Assembly: GCF_000177235.2 (NCBI RefSeq) | Contig: NC_014829.1 | Coordinates: forward strand, 3,596,001-3,660,000 | Length of the DNA stretch: 64,000 nucleotides | Source: Evansella cellulosilytica DSM 2522 | Lineage (GTDB): Bacteria > Bacillota > Bacilli > Bacillales > Salisediminibacteriaceae | Reading direction: 5' to 3' | Part shown: positions 37,116-46,848 of the stretch, piece by piece | How positions within the stretch are numbered: position 1 is the first letter of the stretch | Layout: each line of letters opens with the position of its first letter | The notes under the pieces: generated by a model | Databases searched by the model: none | The model's input: only the letters and a program-made list of their open reading frames with translations | Told to the model about the DNA's origin: nothing | Translations under genes and position numbers: made by a program

Positions 37116-38240
37116 TTATTGTGCTGCTTCTATCTCTTCTTCAAGTAAATCTAAAATTCTTCCAGCATCTTCACCGTTGTTTTCACGGAAGTAGTCACGA
37201 ATTGGCATTGCTAAATCTCGGAACGCTTGACGCTCATCTTCAGAAAGTGTATATACTTCAGTTCCACCTTCTTCTTCAATTAGGTCTAAGTTTTCTTGGT
37301 TTTGCTCATCTTGTAGAGCAAATCCAACTTCACGCATTTCTTCTACTGTTTCATCAATTAGTGCTTGGATATCTTCTGGTAAACTGTTGTAGAATTGCGT
37401 ATTTACAACTGTCATGGCTACATAGTTATTATGATTAGAAATTGTCATATGATCTTGAACTTCATGGAATCCAGCAGAGTAGATGAAGAAGATTGGATTT
37501 TCTTGTCCATCAACAACTCCTTGATCCAAGCCGGTATATAACTCTCCCCAATCCATAGGTGTTGGGCTAGCATCATATGCCTCATAAGAATTAATAATTA
37601 ATGGAGAGTTTTGTACTCTAATTTGGAAGCCATCAAAATCTTCCGGTGTTCTTAGCGGACTGCTTCCAGTCCATTGCATCGCACCTTCTGTCCAGTATGC
37701 TAATGGTGTCATATCCCACTCTTCATATTTTTCACGAAGGTGTACATTTAACGCTTCACTTGTATTTAAAATCTCTTGTGTTAATTCGATATCGTCAGGG
37801 AAAAGGAAGTGAAGGGCAAATACTTGTGCCTCTTCTACCATTGTACCTGTGAAACCTGGAGAAACAATACCAAACTCAGTTGAACCCATCATTAATTGCT
37901 CTGCTTGGTCAACTCCGTCACCTAGTCCACCATACTCGTAAACTGTCATTTCGATAGCGCCATCAGATTTTTCTTCTAGACGTCTAGCAAATTCAGCTGC
38001 ATACTCGTATTGTACTTCCCCTTGCATTTCTTCAGTAACGAAGTCCCACTGATATTCAGCTTCTGTCGCAGTACCTTCATCAGCAGTATCATCTTCATCG
38101 CTTTCATCAGTTTCTGTAGTATCTGGCTCTTCTCCAGCGTCACCATTTCCATCTACTTCGTCTGTATCATCTCCACAAGCCGCTAAAATCAAGCTTGCAC
38201 TTAATACAGCACTTACAAGAAGCCCTTTTTTCTTAAACAT
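37116..38240 (-). CDS. dctP: TRAP transporter solute-binding lipoprotein DctP
   Basis: Extracytoplasmic binding protein delivering an organic acid to the DctQM permease. About 374 residues. Lipoprotein signal with lipobox LILAAC, then a strongly acidic Asp/Glu/Thr linker (about 25-62). DctP fold motifs include EYGGLGDGVDQAEQLMMGS, PLRTPEDFDGFQIRVQNSPL and QGVVDGQENP. The ATG at 38238-38240 starts the Lys-rich signal; the upstream ATG at 38258 lacks a ribosome site. Third gene of the operon; ligand could be a C4-dicarboxylate or sugar acid. Confidence 0.93.
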   Translation of the reverse strand: MFKKKGLLVSAVLSASLILAACGDDTDEVDGNGDAGEEPDTTETDESDEDDTADEGTATEAEYQWDFVTEEMQGEVQYEYAAEFARRLEEKSDGAIEMTVYEYGGLGDGVDQAEQLMMGSTEFGIVSPGFTGTMVEEAQVFALHFLFPDDIELTQEILNTSEALNVHLREKYEEWDMTPLAYWTEGAMQWTGSSPLRTPEDFDGFQIRVQNSPLIINSYEAYDASPTPMDWGELYTGLDQGVVDGQENPIFFIYSAGFHEVQDHMTISNHNNYVAMTVVNTQFYNSLPEDIQALIDETVEEMREVGFALQDEQNQENLDLIEEEGGTEVYTLSEDERQAFRDLAMPIRDYFRENNGEDAGRILDLLEEEIEAAQ

Positions 38241-38287
38241 GTTTAAAATTACCCCCATAATAAGTATTTTTTATTTGAAAGGAACCT

Positions 38288-39565
38288 CTATCCTCGCCAT
38301 TGCAGTAAGAATAGAGATATATCCTCAAATAGAATAACTAGTATAGCTACTATTACTAACATGACAATGTAAGGTGGTGTACCCCTAATAACATCTAAAT
38401 ATGATTTATTAAATACAGCACTCGCGGTAAATATGTCGACTCCAAACGGAGGTGTAGCTGATCCTAATGCTGCTTGGAAGGTGATTACAACCCCTAAATG
38501 GACAGGATCGACACCAGCTGCTGTCGCAACAGGCGCAAAAATCGGTGTCAATATTAAAATCACAACGATAGGGTCGACAAACATACATCCGATAAAGAAA
38601 AATATAGCTACAATAAATAGTACATATAACGCGGATGGGTCTGGACCTAATACTGCATCAGTTAATGTATGCGGTATCCTCGCTCTGTTCATCGCAACTG
38701 AAAATGCTTGCCCAGCTGCCACTAATATAAATACAGCAGATGTCACGAGACCACTAGATAAAGCTATTTTTGGTAAATTAGTAATCTTAATAGATCGATA
38801 GACGAATACTTCTAATATAAGTGCATAAAGGACAGATATCCCTGCTGCTTCTGTAGGTGTAAAATACCCACCGTAAATACCACCAACGATAACGATAGGA
38901 AACCCTAATGGTAGAAGCGCTTTTTTACCGACCTGGAATCTTTCGGACCAAGGTGCCTTGTCTATTTTAGGAATATTAAATATTTTTGCATGAATAACTG
39001 CGTATGTGGCAAAGAATAAGAATATTAAAATACCAGGACCAATACCTGCGATAAATAAATCACCGACAGAAGCGCCATCTGCTACTAGCGCGTAAATGAT
39101 CATACCAATACTCGGTGGGATTAGAAGAGCGATGTCACTAGAATTAATAATTAATGCAATTGCACTCGAATCTTTATAACCAACCTTTAATAATCTTTGC
39201 CTCATCGGTGTACCAACTGCTACTACTGTAGCTTGTGTTGAACCAGAAATAGAACCAAACAATGTACAAGCTGCTGCAGTTGTTATTGCATAACCACCAC
39301 GTAAATGGCCAACAAAAGCTCCAACAAAATCGACTAATCGTTTCGAGGTTTTCCCAGTTGCCATAATATCAGCAGCAAATATAAATAACGGAACTGCAAG
39401 TAAGGAATAAGGAACAATCCCTGTTCTCATCTGCTGAATAATAATGTAAGGATCAATATTCGGCAAGAAAAAGATAACTAAAACCAATGCCCCTGCTATT
39501 AAGGGGATCATCATTGGGAAACCCATGATGAGTAAAAGTACCATTACAACTATGAATATCCACAT
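38288..39565 (-). CDS. dctM: TRAP transporter large permease DctM
   Basis: Membrane transport subunit, 425 residues, about 12 helices. DctM features: LIMGFPMMIPLIAGAL, SLLAVPLFIFAADIMATG, and FGSISGSTQATVVAVGTPM with the conserved Gly/Ser-rich hairpin. TRAP systems are driven by Na+ or H+ gradients rather than ATP. It lies 24 bases after dctQ. Ribosome site AAAGGAT before the ATG. Confidence 0.95.
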   Translation of the reverse strand: MWIFIVVMVLLLIMGFPMMIPLIAGALVLVIFFLPNIDPYIIIQQMRTGIVPYSLLAVPLFIFAADIMATGKTSKRLVDFVGAFVGHLRGGYAITTAAACTLFGSISGSTQATVVAVGTPMRQRLLKVGYKDSSAIALIINSSDIALLIPPSIGMIIYALVADGASVGDLFIAGIGPGILIFLFFATYAVIHAKIFNIPKIDKAPWSERFQVGKKALLPLGFPIVIVGGIYGGYFTPTEAAGISVLYALILEVFVYRSIKITNLPKIALSSGLVTSAVFILVAAGQAFSVAMNRARIPHTLTDAVLGPDPSALYVLFIVAIFFFIGCMFVDPIVVILILTPIFAPVATAAGVDPVHLGVVITFQAALGSATPPFGVDIFTASAVFNKSYLDVIRGTPPYIVMLVIVAILVILFEDISLFLLQWRG

Positions 39566-39589
39566 GATATAATCCTTTCAATACAATTT

Positions 39590-40111
39590 TTATTGTTCAT
39601 CATAATCCTTCTTTTCCTGTGCTAAGTAAACTTCTTCATTCGTAATATTCACCCACATATTTCTTAAGAATTGAATACCGCCTAAGAAAAAGCCAATTAC
39701 TATTGGCATTAACATAATCCAATACGGAATTTCCATAGCACTTGTTGTTCTCACTTGATTTAGAGGATGCATCATATATTCATAGGCAAAATAACATAAT
39801 GTAAATAGTATAAGCGCTGTTACTAAAGGATTAAAAATTGACAAAAACTTCTTCACCCTCTTTGGTGCCATATCAAAAAATGCAGACATGCTGATGTGGC
39901 GTCCATACCTCGCTGCGTAACTTATGCCAAAAAAGGTTGCCATAATAATTGCTATTTCACTTACTTCTTGGGCAAATCCCCAGCTTCGATCTGTAATCTG
40001 ACGATAAATAACATTACCGAAAGTCATAACTGCAATAATAATGATCGCCCAGCTCAGCACTAATTTTTCAAATTTTATAAGTAAATTGTCAAACCACTTT
40101 ATCACATTCAA
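39590..40111 (-). CDS. dctQ: TRAP transporter small permease DctQ
   Basis: Four-helix membrane subunit that supports DctM. 173 residues; helices about 15-35, 50-70, 88-110 and 128-148. Family motif GISYAARYGRHISMSAF between helices 2 and 3. The start is TTG at 40109-40111 after GAGGAGGGG. First gene of dctQMP; no two-component regulator is adjacent. Confidence 0.9.
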   Translation of the reverse strand: MNVIKWFDNLLIKFEKLVLSWAIIIIAVMTFGNVIYRQITDRSWGFAQEVSEIAIIMATFFGISYAARYGRHISMSAFFDMAPKRVKKFLSIFNPLVTALILFTLCYFAYEYMMHPLNQVRTTSAMEIPYWIMLMPIVIGFFLGGIQFLRNMWVNITNEEVYLAQEKKDYDEQ

Positions 40112-40732
40112 GTGTGTACCCCTCCTCTCGTAATGGAATATACCTAGTTTTCCACCGTGTTTACTCGGCTTTATTATTGTAAATGTTTAGTATGCAATAA
40201 TTGTCCTAATTATAAAAATAGACGGTAAATATATTCGTTCTACTTTTTTGAATTCAATTGGCTATTAAATAGCATATATCAATAGAGATGATTTCACAAA
40301 AGGCATACATCGCTATATAAGCTGATTATTTGTAAATATTATTGACTGAAGTAAAATAACTTAGTATGCTTGGAAAAATACTTCCATCACCTCTTGGATA
40401 ATAGCATATACTCAAAAGCGCCTTACGAAATATGTATTACCCGTCCATCACTAAGAATAAACAATATATTTTACATATTATTAAAATAGTATAAAAAATA
40501 TACTCATTTTTTCCTCGCTTGTCAGTTAAAAGATCCTTTTACTTTAATTTTGGATATTCTATAAAATTGTGTACAATATATACTACTAGACAGTATTTCA
40601 CTGAGATTTTTATCATTTTATTAAATATATATATGTTATAATGAACGATACAAAAAATGATTATGTGACATATTTGCTATAAAAATAGGGTATACACAAA
40701 CTGCAAGACTACATAGAAAGGATAATTATGAT
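40112..40732. other. Intergenic region dctQ / yuiD, divergent promoters
   Basis: 620 AT-rich bases without a coding frame. Toward yuiD a SigA-like pair (TTGACT 40342-40347, TATGCT 40365-40370, 17-base spacer) and a TATAAT at 40637-40642 are seen. No convincing hexamers toward dctQ. Confidence 0.45.
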
Positions 40733-41209
40733 ATGGATTATTTAACAAACTTCCCTTTATGGGTTGCCCTGTTTACAATTGGTTTTGCGCAATTTATTAA
40801 AGTTCCATTACAATACTTAGCTACGAAAAGGTTTGACTGGTCACTACTTACTAGTACTGGTGGTATGCCTAGCTCACATTCAGGAGCAGTTACTGCATTA
40901 TCTACCGCAATAGCCTTAGAAGAAGGTGTCGGTTCTCCTCTTTTTGCAATATCAGCCATTTTCGGTATCATCGTTATGTTTGATGCTACTGGCGTTAGAC
41001 GTCATGCAGGTGAACAAGCTACCGTATTAAATCGGTTAGTGACTGACTTTAATAAGTTAGTGGAAGAAATGAAGACATGGCCAAAGAAAGAAGAACAAGA
41101 AAAAAGAAAAGAATTAAAAGAACTATTAGGGCATCAACCTATCGAAGTTTTTTTTGGTGGTTTATTAGGAATTATACTGACATTAATCATACATGCGATT
41201 CTATATTAA
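40733..41209 (+). CDS. yuiD: Divergent PAP2 family membrane protein YuiD
   Basis: 158-residue membrane protein of the divergent PAP2 (acid phosphatase/vanadium haloperoxidase-related, DUF212) family. Motifs GGMPSSHSGAVTALSTAIAL and FDATGVRRHAGEQATVLN match the family; the SSH and RRHAG parts echo PAP2 phosphatase motifs. Four helices (about 5-20, 45-65, 70-88, 138-157) with a charged cytosolic loop (EEQEKRKELKELL). Activity is unproven. Same place as in B. subtilis. Confidence 0.88.
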   Translation: MDYLTNFPLWVALFTIGFAQFIKVPLQYLATKRFDWSLLTSTGGMPSSHSGAVTALSTAIALEEGVGSPLFAISAIFGIIVMFDATGVRRHAGEQATVLNRLVTDFNKLVEEMKTWPKKEEQEKRKELKELLGHQPIEVFFGGLLGIILTLIIHAILY

Positions 41210-41214
41210 ATAGT

Positions 41215-41260
41215 AAAAACGTTTTTAACAGCTTCACGTATCTGTTAAAAACGTTTTTTT
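41215..41260 (+). terminator. Terminator of yuiD
   Basis: AAAAACGTTTTTAACAG pairs with CTGTTAAAAACGTTTTT; T run on the plus strand. Confidence 0.88.
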
Positions 41261-41263
41261 TAT

Positions 41264-41352
41264 AGCAGGAATTCATTGTATCTATCTCTAAAAGTACTAA
41301 TGAGTTATCTTCACTCTAGTGTACCCACATCGGAAAAATTCCACTTCCTAGT
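41264..41352. repeat. A-family palindromic repeat, copy A5 (divergent)
   Basis: GCAGGAATTCATTG and TCGGAAAAATTCCACTTC ends with AGTACTAATGAGTTATCTTC in the middle. Same subtype as A2 and A3; directly abuts the yuiD terminator, as A1, A8 and A9 abut theirs. Confidence 0.55.
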
Positions 41353-41450
41353 TTTCTTATCATAAGGAAAAACCTAATATGTAGTTTGCGTGAAGGATAA
41401 GTATTGGGTCTTTTATTAGCAGAGAAGCGATGATGATGTGTTTTGAATTA

Positions 41451-41490
41451 AGGACACTGAAAAAGTTGTTTTGTACTTTTTCAGTGTCCT
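41451..41490. repeat. C-family CACTGAAAAAG hairpin, copy C1
   Basis: AGGACACTGAAAAAGT pairs with ACTTTTTCAGTGTCCT around a 9-base loop. Related hairpins at 58186-58224 and 61847-61884. Confidence 0.7.
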
Positions 41491-41629
41491 CTTTTGAATC
41501 TTCTTTTTAAGAAGGGGATCCATATATTACAGAAAGAAGGTATATTTACACACATTGCTAAAAGGTAAATCATCCACTTGATCTAATCTCGTGTCACGAA
41601 ATTGCCAAGTCTAATATCGGATAAAGTAA

Positions 41630-41659
41630 AACAGTTGGCGTATTTGCCAACTGCTTTTT
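41630..41659. terminator. Hairpin terminator downstream of yuiC
   Basis: CAGTTGGC and GCCAACTG with a 6-base loop and T tracts on both strands, about 155 bases beyond the yuiC stop. Confidence 0.6.
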
Positions 41660-41814
41660 AATAGAAGTGAGTTGTCTTCTAAGCTATAAACAGAACTATC
41701 ATTGACCATATTTCGAAGAGTAATAAAAGGCGCGCAGTGATATTAGACTTTCAAGTGACTGCAGAACACTGTAATAACTTATAAGGTATTAGCAAACTCT
41801 TGATTTCAACTCAT

Positions 41815-42534
41815 TTAAGAAGCATCAACAAAAGACATTTGTCTTCGAAAAACTTGAACTGCCTCATCTTCATTCAAGTCGATTAATTCCTCTTCACTTA
41901 AATGACCATTACCTTCTTCAATAATATAAACTTCTACAGACTTTTTACCCCACTCCTCAAAAACTTCATCTACTGTTTCATAATACAGATCAATTTTGTT
42001 TCCCTTAATCGCTGAACCAGTATCAGCCACAACACCATACCCGTATCCTGGAATAAAAAGTATTGTTCCTATTGGGAAAACACTCGGATCAGCAGCAACA
42101 GTGGAGTATATGTCACGTTTTACCTTCACCCCTGAAAATGTAATACCATAAAGAGGATGCCCTTCAGTTTTACCTGTTGATTCTGGACCAGCAGTGTATC
42201 CTGTTGCAACAACCTCAATCGAAGGATAAACAGACCAATCCTGCGAATCCTCAAGAGTAAGAGGTGTTCCTTCAATTACTTCATGTGACATAATATACCT
42301 ATCATACTTTTTAACCTCTAAAGGTAAATATCTCGTTTCTAGTCCAGATTTACGTAGACTTAAATTCCCTGCCTCTAGACTAATATTTTCACGTACCCAA
42401 AACGGCTCCTCATTTATCCATTCTTTTAACTGTTCAGCACTTACATTTGAGATACTCATAAATGTCGTAAGTAAAGCACCAAGAAGTAATATTGTAAATA
42501 ACATATGCTTCATTGGCTTTTGAAAGCGAATCAT
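41815..42534 (-). CDS. yuiC: Secreted 3D-domain protein YuiC (peptidoglycan lytic enzyme family)
   Basis: Exported protein with a C-terminal 3D domain, the double-psi barrel with three conserved Asp found in MltA-like and stationary-phase survival lytic transglycosylases. 239 residues from the ATG at 42532-42534, which follows GAGAGGAG; a longer frame to 42648 has no support. N-terminal signal/anchor about 8-35. 3D motifs: [35 protein letters not shown] and [18 protein letters not shown]. subtilis YuiC cleaves peptidoglycan glycan strands; same activity inferred. Confidence 0.88.
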   Translation of the reverse strand: MIRFQKPMKHMLFTILLLGALLTTFMSISNVSAEQLKEWINEEPFWVRENISLEAGNLSLRKSGLETRYLPLEVKKYDRYIMSHEVIEGTPLTLEDSQDWSVYPSIEVVATGYTAGPESTGKTEGHPLYGITFSGVKVKRDIYSTVAADPSVFPIGTILFIPGYGYGVVADTGSAIKGNKIDLYYETVDEVFEEWGKKSVEVYIIEEGNGHLSEEELIDLNEDEAVQVFRRQMSFVDAS

Positions 42535-42734
42535 TTCGTTTCCACTCCTCTCACCTTGACATGTTTTCCAAGTGAGAGAAGAATTATACAAATTATATTG
42601 GAGAAAACTAATTTGGTGTATTTTTCCAAAGGGCAAAATGGGGGGCAAAGGTATAATGTGAGTTCTATAAATTCGGTGTAGCGTTATCTTTTACAAAGAG
42701 ACAAAATTGATTGTGATACAGAAGGTCGAATCCT

Positions 42735-42810
42735 TCTAAGCAATTGGCGGAGCCGCCCTACTATAAGTCGATTTCTTATAGTGGTGCACGGCGAGTGGCG
42801 CCAATGCCGA
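42735..42810. repeat. D-family repeat, copy D3
   Basis: TCTAAGCAATTGGCGGAGCC, then CACTATAAG-type inner hairpin arms (ACTATAAGTCG and CTTATAGTGG), then GGCGAGTGGCGCCAATG, which pairs with the first block. Nested hairpin like D2. Confidence 0.55.
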
Positions 42811-42920
42811 AACTTATAGTCTTTTCTTTTAAAATAAGTGATGAAAAAATTGCCACTATCTTTATAGTAGAGTAACCCTCCCGATACCACTTAATTTCTA
42901 CATTCTAATTTATTATGTCG

Positions 42921-42962
42921 TAAAAAACCTCATTTTACAGATGATGCTCTGTAAAATGAGGC
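42921..42962 (-). terminator. Terminator of yuiB
   Basis: CCTCATTTTACAGA pairs with TCTGTAAAATGAGG around TGATGC, with a T run on the minus strand. Confidence 0.92.
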
Positions 42963-42970
42963 CGTATTAA

Positions 42971-43291
42971 TTAAAACATTTGGTACCCACGAACTCTTAA
43001 CATTCGAATTGCAATACCTGATAAAACTGCACCAACCATCCCCGAAATTAATATTACGACGTCTGCACTTTTTAATGCAATTAAGTCATTCCAAAATATC
43101 GGAAACACTTCACCAGGGCGAGTAAAATAAGAAAAGAAACCAGAGTTATCTACAATGAAAAAGATAACGATTGGATAAATGATTGCCATCGTCCAAGTAG
43201 ATCTAAGTAACATATTTAAAATAAAACCTATTCCAAAGAAAAGAACAAAATAAAGTACGATTGCTATAATTAATTGCGGTAAACTTAGCAT
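42971..43291 (-). CDS. yuiB: YuiB-like membrane protein
   Basis: 106 residues, function unknown. Three hydrophobic segments (about 5-28, 33-50, 76-96). Identified as YuiB by overall sequence and by its place between yuiC and yuiA. The ATG at 43289-43291 follows GGAGGTGG; the first ATG of the open frame (43318) is upstream of that ribosome site. Confidence 0.8.
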   Translation of the reverse strand: MLSLPQLIIAIVLYFVLFFGIGFILNMLLRSTWTMAIIYPIVIFFIVDNSGFFSYFTRPGEVFPIFWNDLIALKSADVVILISGMVGAVLSGIAIRMLRVRGYQMF

Positions 43292-43378
43292 TGGTGTTTT
43301 CCACCTCCATAAGATCAAAGATAAGTTTACTTAATTATGTAGAGAACGTCAACAAACTTGTACATGAAAAGTAGGAAA

Positions 43379-43412
43379 ATAAAAAGGAGCACCCTTTATA
43401 TATGGTCTCCTT
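43379..43412 (-). terminator. Terminator of yuiA
   Basis: AAAAGGAGcaCC and GGTCTCCTTTT form an imperfect stem around an AT loop, about 30 bases after the yuiA stop. Confidence 0.6.
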
Positions 43413-43441
43413 TTAATATCAGAATGGTATATTTTAACAAT

Positions 43442-43570
43442 TCACCTTTTTTGACCAGACCCTTCACAACTCATACACGTTTCAGAACCACCTAATAATA
43501 GTTGAAAATAGCCTTTCCCTACACAATATGGACAATCCTTCGAATTTAGTTTTTTATCTTTAAGAGCCAT
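43442..43570 (-). CDS. yuiA: YuiA-like zinc-finger mini-protein, 42 residues
   Basis: A gene too short for usual ORF cut-offs. It reads MALKDKKLNSKDCPYC and then VGKGYFQLLLGGSETC, MSCEGSGQKR. Two CxxC pairs (C13/C16 and C32/C35), each followed by a GxG turn, resemble half of a DnaJ-type zinc finger and should bind one Zn. Ribosome site AGGAGGAG five bases before the ATG at 43568-43570. Position between yuiB and yumB is that of B. subtilis yuiA. Partner or target unknown. Confidence 0.85.
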   Translation of the reverse strand: MALKDKKLNSKDCPYCVGKGYFQLLLGGSETCMSCEGSGQKR

Positions 43571-43810
43571 TATTACTCCTCCTAAACATTAATCTGAACT
43601 TTCTGATAATATACCAGTTAATATCATTTTTGAAAAGAAGTAAAAAATGGCAAAAACGTTAGTGAAAACGTATACATAATCCCTTTCCTTCAAAATACAC
43701 TATGTTAAAAAATATTACATAAATAAAAGGTTTCTGTTTGAAGAATTTAGGGAGTAGGACAGCGTCATTTCTTTACTATTTTTATTGTAAAAGTGTATGG
43801 CGCTCGCTCG

Positions 43811-43963
43811 ATCTTACCTTCACACTTCTTTTTCTTCACTTAAGGGTAGTTGGCGCGCTCCATCTTACCTTCACACTTATTTTTCTTCGCTCAAGGGAGA
43901 TGGCAACGCCCCATCTTACCTTCACACTTCTTTCCCCTACCTCAAGGGAAGATGGCAACCTAT
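43811..43963. repeat. Tandem repeat, three 51-base units
   Basis: Units begin ATCTTACCTTCACACTT at 43811, 43862 and 43913, exactly 51 bases apart, and each ends in a CTCAAGGG or CTTAAGGG block plus a GGC-rich segment. Units differ at several positions, so the array is not newly formed. Function unknown. Confidence 0.88.
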
Positions 43964-44016
43964 CCTCAGAAAATCACCGTTTCAAGAGCAGTATTGAGTA
44001 ATATATTTCCACCAAA

Positions 44017-44056
44017 AGAAAGCCCTAAAAGGATCCATTCCTTTTAAGGCTTTCTC
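44017..44056 (-). terminator. Terminator of yumB
   Basis: AGAAAGCCcTAAAAGGA pairs with TCCTTTTAAGGCTTTCT; T-rich on the minus strand. Confidence 0.82.
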
Positions 44057-44068
44057 ATTTATTTTATT

Positions 44069-45280
44069 TTAAAAAACATTAAATTTTCCTTTTTTAAGCA
44101 CTAAAGGCATGCCACCTAGTTGATATAAATATTTGTTATCAATTACTTTTTTCATTGCAGATGCTGTAGTGCCAAACAGTTTTTTAGAACCAACTAAACC
44201 GATTGCCTCTTTACCACCAAGTGAAGCAACTGTACCTTTAATGTCAGGCTTAAACTCCTGTAATTTCTCACTTCCAGCTAATAATGCCTTCAAATTTTTA
44301 GCACATGTCAGCGCTTGTTGAATAGCAATTTGTGCTGTTGGAGGGTAAGGACGATTAATTTCTTCGTTAATAATTAATGCACAATCACCTATAACAAAAA
44401 TATCATCGTGACCTGGTGCTCTTAAATCTTTTTCTACTTTAATACGGCCACGCATTGTTTCAAATCCAGATTTATCTAGAATTGAACTTCCTCTAACTCC
44501 AGTAGTCCAAACTACAGTTCGAGACTTAATCTCTTCTCCGCCTTTTAACTTTACGCCTTCGGCAGTCACTTCTTCTATCGGTGTATTAATGAGGAATTCG
44601 ACTCCACGATCTTCTAATAAATTCATTGCATAAGTGACAAGATCTTCGTCAAAACCAGGTAATGCAGTTGGCGCAGCTTCTACAGAATAAATTTTAACTT
44701 TCTCACGGGCAATATCATATTCTGCACATAATTCAGGAACACGCTCTGATAATTCACCAACAAATTCAATACCAGTAAACCCAGCACCAGCTACTACAAA
44801 ATGTAGGTAATCATCATGTTTTTCTTCCTCTTTATTGTAATTTGCAAACATATATTCAATATGTTCACGAATTAAGCGAACAGAGTTAACGCTGCGGATC
44901 GAAAATGCATGTTCGTTAACACCGGGAATACCGAACGTCTCTGGCTCTGATCCTAAGCCAACAACTAAATAGTCGTACTCTAATTCACCATTTTCAAGAA
45001 TAACCTTTTTCTCATCTGTTTTTATTTCACTGACAGCATCTTTAACAAAGTTAATTTTATTTGTATCGATAACACTATCAATCAGCATTCTTGTACGATC
45101 ATGGTGTAACGTACCTGCTGCTGGCTCGTGTAACCAAGTCGTTTGATAATGATAATTATGCTTATTTACTAAAGTAATTTCTGCATCTTGATATGCATTT
45201 GCCTTTTGTAATCTTGATGCTGTCATCATTCCACCGTAACCCGCTCCTAAAATGACTATTTTAGGCTTTTTATTCATCAT
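44069..45280 (-). CDS. yumB: Type II NADH dehydrogenase-like flavoprotein YumB
   Basis: Membrane-peripheral FAD enzyme expected to oxidise NADH and reduce menaquinone without pumping ions. About 403 residues. FAD fold [18 protein letters not shown] at the N terminus, NADH fold [17 protein letters not shown] in the middle, and [27 protein letters not shown]-type FAD segment (given as VIGDCALI and [12 protein letters not shown]). Start taken at the ATG 45278-45280, five bases after TTGGAG; the next codon is also ATG. Paralogue of yutJ (50492-51562). Confidence 0.9.
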   Translation of the reverse strand: MMNKKPKIVILGAGYGGMMTASRLQKANAYQDAEITLVNKHNYHYQTTWLHEPAAGTLHHDRTRMLIDSVIDTNKINFVKDAVSEIKTDEKKVILENGELEYDYLVVGLGSEPETFGIPGVNEHAFSIRSVNSVRLIREHIEYMFANYNKEEEKHDDYLHFVVAGAGFTGIEFVGELSERVPELCAEYDIAREKVKIYSVEAAPTALPGFDEDLVTYAMNLLEDRGVEFLINTPIEEVTAEGVKLKGGEEIKSRTVVWTTGVRGSSILDKSGFETMRGRIKVEKDLRAPGHDDIFVIGDCALIINEEINRPYPPTAQIAIQQALTCAKNLKALLAGSEKLQEFKPDIKGTVASLGGKEAIGLVGSKKLFGTTASAMKKVIDNKYLYQLGGMPLVLKKGKFNVF

Positions 45281-45744
45281 TCTCACTCCAATTATTTTAA
45301 TTCTTATTTGTCATTTTTCCCTACTCAACAAAATGTCAAGCATGTGTTTTTTTCCATACCGACAATAGATTGTGATATTTTTCACGTACAAAAACGTGAA
45401 AAGTAATACATATCTATTCATAATCGATTTGAGTTTCCACTATTTCGAAAGAGAATAAACTAAAATACTTCCTATATCATCTTATTAGTAAGTTACACTT
45501 TTTTCAACCTCTTTTTGAACATTTTATGAACTAGAACAACATTTTTTTACTTTTTTAGAGAAAATAATGGTTAAAATTTATAATTTACATATAATCTAAC
45601 ATCATGTAATATATAGATTAAATTTTCTAAAATATCTAATATTAAAAATGCAAAAACTGCTTTTCCTTTTATTATATAGAATTTGCATTTATAATAAATA
45701 ATATTGTACAAAGAAGAATGAAGTTATTTTTGGAGGTGCGAGGT
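45281..45744. other. Divergent promoter region yumB / yumC
   Basis: 464 very AT-rich bases without a gene. An inverted repeat AAATGCAAA ... TTTGCATTT (about 45646-45693) sits about 55 bases before the yumC start and could be an operator or leader hairpin. Confidence 0.5.
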
Positions 45745-46740
45745 TTGACGACAGAAAGAGAAGTTTATGACGTAACGATTATCGGGGGCGGACCAGTTGG
45801 TCTCTTTACTGCATTTTATGGTGGGATGAGACAGATGAAGGTGAAAATTATAGAATCTATGCCTCAACTTGGTGGGCAATTATCTGCTTTATACCCTGAA
45901 AAGTACATTTATGACGTAGCGGGATTTCCAAAAGTCCGTGCACAAGAGTTAGTTGATGAATTGTGGAAACAAGCAAATCAATTTGAACCAACTGTTGTTT
46001 TAGAACAATCAGTTGATAAAGTTGAAAAAGGTGACGATAACATCTTTACATTAACAACAACGAAAGAAAAGCATTACACAAAAACAGTTATTATCACTGC
46101 GGGTGTTGGTGCTTTCCAACCAAGACGTTTAGAGGTTGAAGGTGCTGAGGAGTACGAAGGTAAAAACTTACACTATTTTGTTAATGACTTAAACAAATTC
46201 GCTGGAGACCGGGTTCTTTTATCTGGTGGTGGTGATTCTGCAGTTGATTGGACGCTTATGCTTGAAGATATTGCAGAAGAAATTACAATCGTTCATAGAA
46301 GAAATAAATTCCGCGCACATGAGCACAGTGTGGAGCAATTAACAGGTTCTCAAAAAATTGGTATTAAGACACCTTATGTGATTACTAAATTACACGGCAA
46401 TGGAGATAAGATTACTTCTGTTGATATTCAAGAAAAAAATGGAGATACAACTGAAACAATTGATATCGACACGCTAATTGTAAACTTTGGTTTCATTTCT
46501 AACCTTGGTCCAATTAAAGAGTGGGGCTTGGAAATCGAGAAAAATTCCATTGTTGTCAATTCTAAAATGGAAACAAACATCGAAGGCGTTTATGCAGCTG
46601 GGGATATTGCTACATACGACGGAAAAGTTAAATTAATTGCTACTGGATTTGGAGAAGCACCAATTGCAGTCAGCAGTGCTAAATCTTACGTAGACCCTAA
46701 TGCAAAAGCTCATCCTGGACATAGTACTAGTTTGTTTTAA
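45745..46740 (+). CDS. yumC: Ferredoxin/flavodoxin-NADP+ reductase, YumC type
   Basis: FAD enzyme of the thioredoxin-reductase-like FNR family, moving electrons between NADPH and ferredoxin or flavodoxin in the cytosol. 331 residues. FAD fold [46 protein letters not shown] fold [18 protein letters not shown], and [22 protein letters not shown]. It lacks the CxxC pair of thioredoxin reductase, as expected. The TTG at 45745 lies seven bases after GGAGGT and gives the family's usual N terminus; an ATG at 45718 would precede the ribosome site. YumC is essential in B. subtilis. Confidence 0.94.
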   Translation: MTTEREVYDVTIIGGGPVGLFTAFYGGMRQMKVKIIESMPQLGGQLSALYPEKYIYDVAGFPKVRAQELVDELWKQANQFEPTVVLEQSVDKVEKGDDNIFTLTTTKEKHYTKTVIITAGVGAFQPRRLEVEGAEEYEGKNLHYFVNDLNKFAGDRVLLSGGGDSAVDWTLMLEDIAEEITIVHRRNKFRAHEHSVEQLTGSQKIGIKTPYVITKLHGNGDKITSVDIQEKNGDTTETIDIDTLIVNFGFISNLGPIKEWGLEIEKNSIVVNSKMETNIEGVYAAGDIATYDGKVKLIATGFGEAPIAVSSAKSYVDPNAKAHPGHSTSLF

Positions 46741-46746
46741 GATTTA

Positions 46747-46776
46747 AACCTAGCGATATATTCGCTAGGTTTTTTT
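46747..46776 (+). terminator. Terminator of yumC
   Basis: AACCTAGCGA and TCGCTAGGTT around a 6-base loop, then a T run. Confidence 0.92.
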
Positions 46777-46800
46777 AGAAGAAAGAAGTGGTAATAAATG

Positions 46801-46842
46801 AGAAAAAAACAGGCTTTCCTCGAATGGTGAGCCTGTTTATAT
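46801..46842 (-). terminator. Terminator of yutM
   Basis: AAACAGGCT and AGCCTGTTT flank an inner loop, with a T run on the minus strand. Confidence 0.85.
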
Positions 46843-46848
46843 GAATAT

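Larger units (their letters stand above)
41210..41814. other. Repeat-filled convergent junction yuiD / yuiC
   Basis: Contains the yuiD terminator (41215-41260), palindrome A5 (41264-41352), hairpin C1 (41451-41490) and a bidirectional hairpin (41630-41659). The rest (41500-41620, 41660-41814) shows nothing recognisable. Confidence 0.65.
42535..42970. other. Intergenic region yuiC / yuiB
   Basis: Holds the D-family element D3 (about 42735-42810), the 5' region of yuiC and the yuiB terminator. A 68-codon open frame here lies over the repeat and is not accepted as a gene. Confidence 0.6.
43571..44068. other. Intergenic region yuiA / yumB with 51-base tandem repeat
   Basis: Contains a three-unit tandem repeat (about 43811-43963) and the yumB terminator (44017-44056). 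Open frames across the repeat exist in all three plus-strand frames only because the period is a multiple of three; none has a ribosome site. Confidence 0.6.

Noticed and set aside
42684-42890. 68-codon minus-strand ORF
   Set aside because: Spans the D3 hairpin repeat; composition reflects the repeat, and no ribosome site precedes it.
43738-44047. Three overlapping plus-strand ORFs over the tandem repeat
   Set aside because: The 51-base period keeps every frame open; none has a ribosome site or family resemblance.
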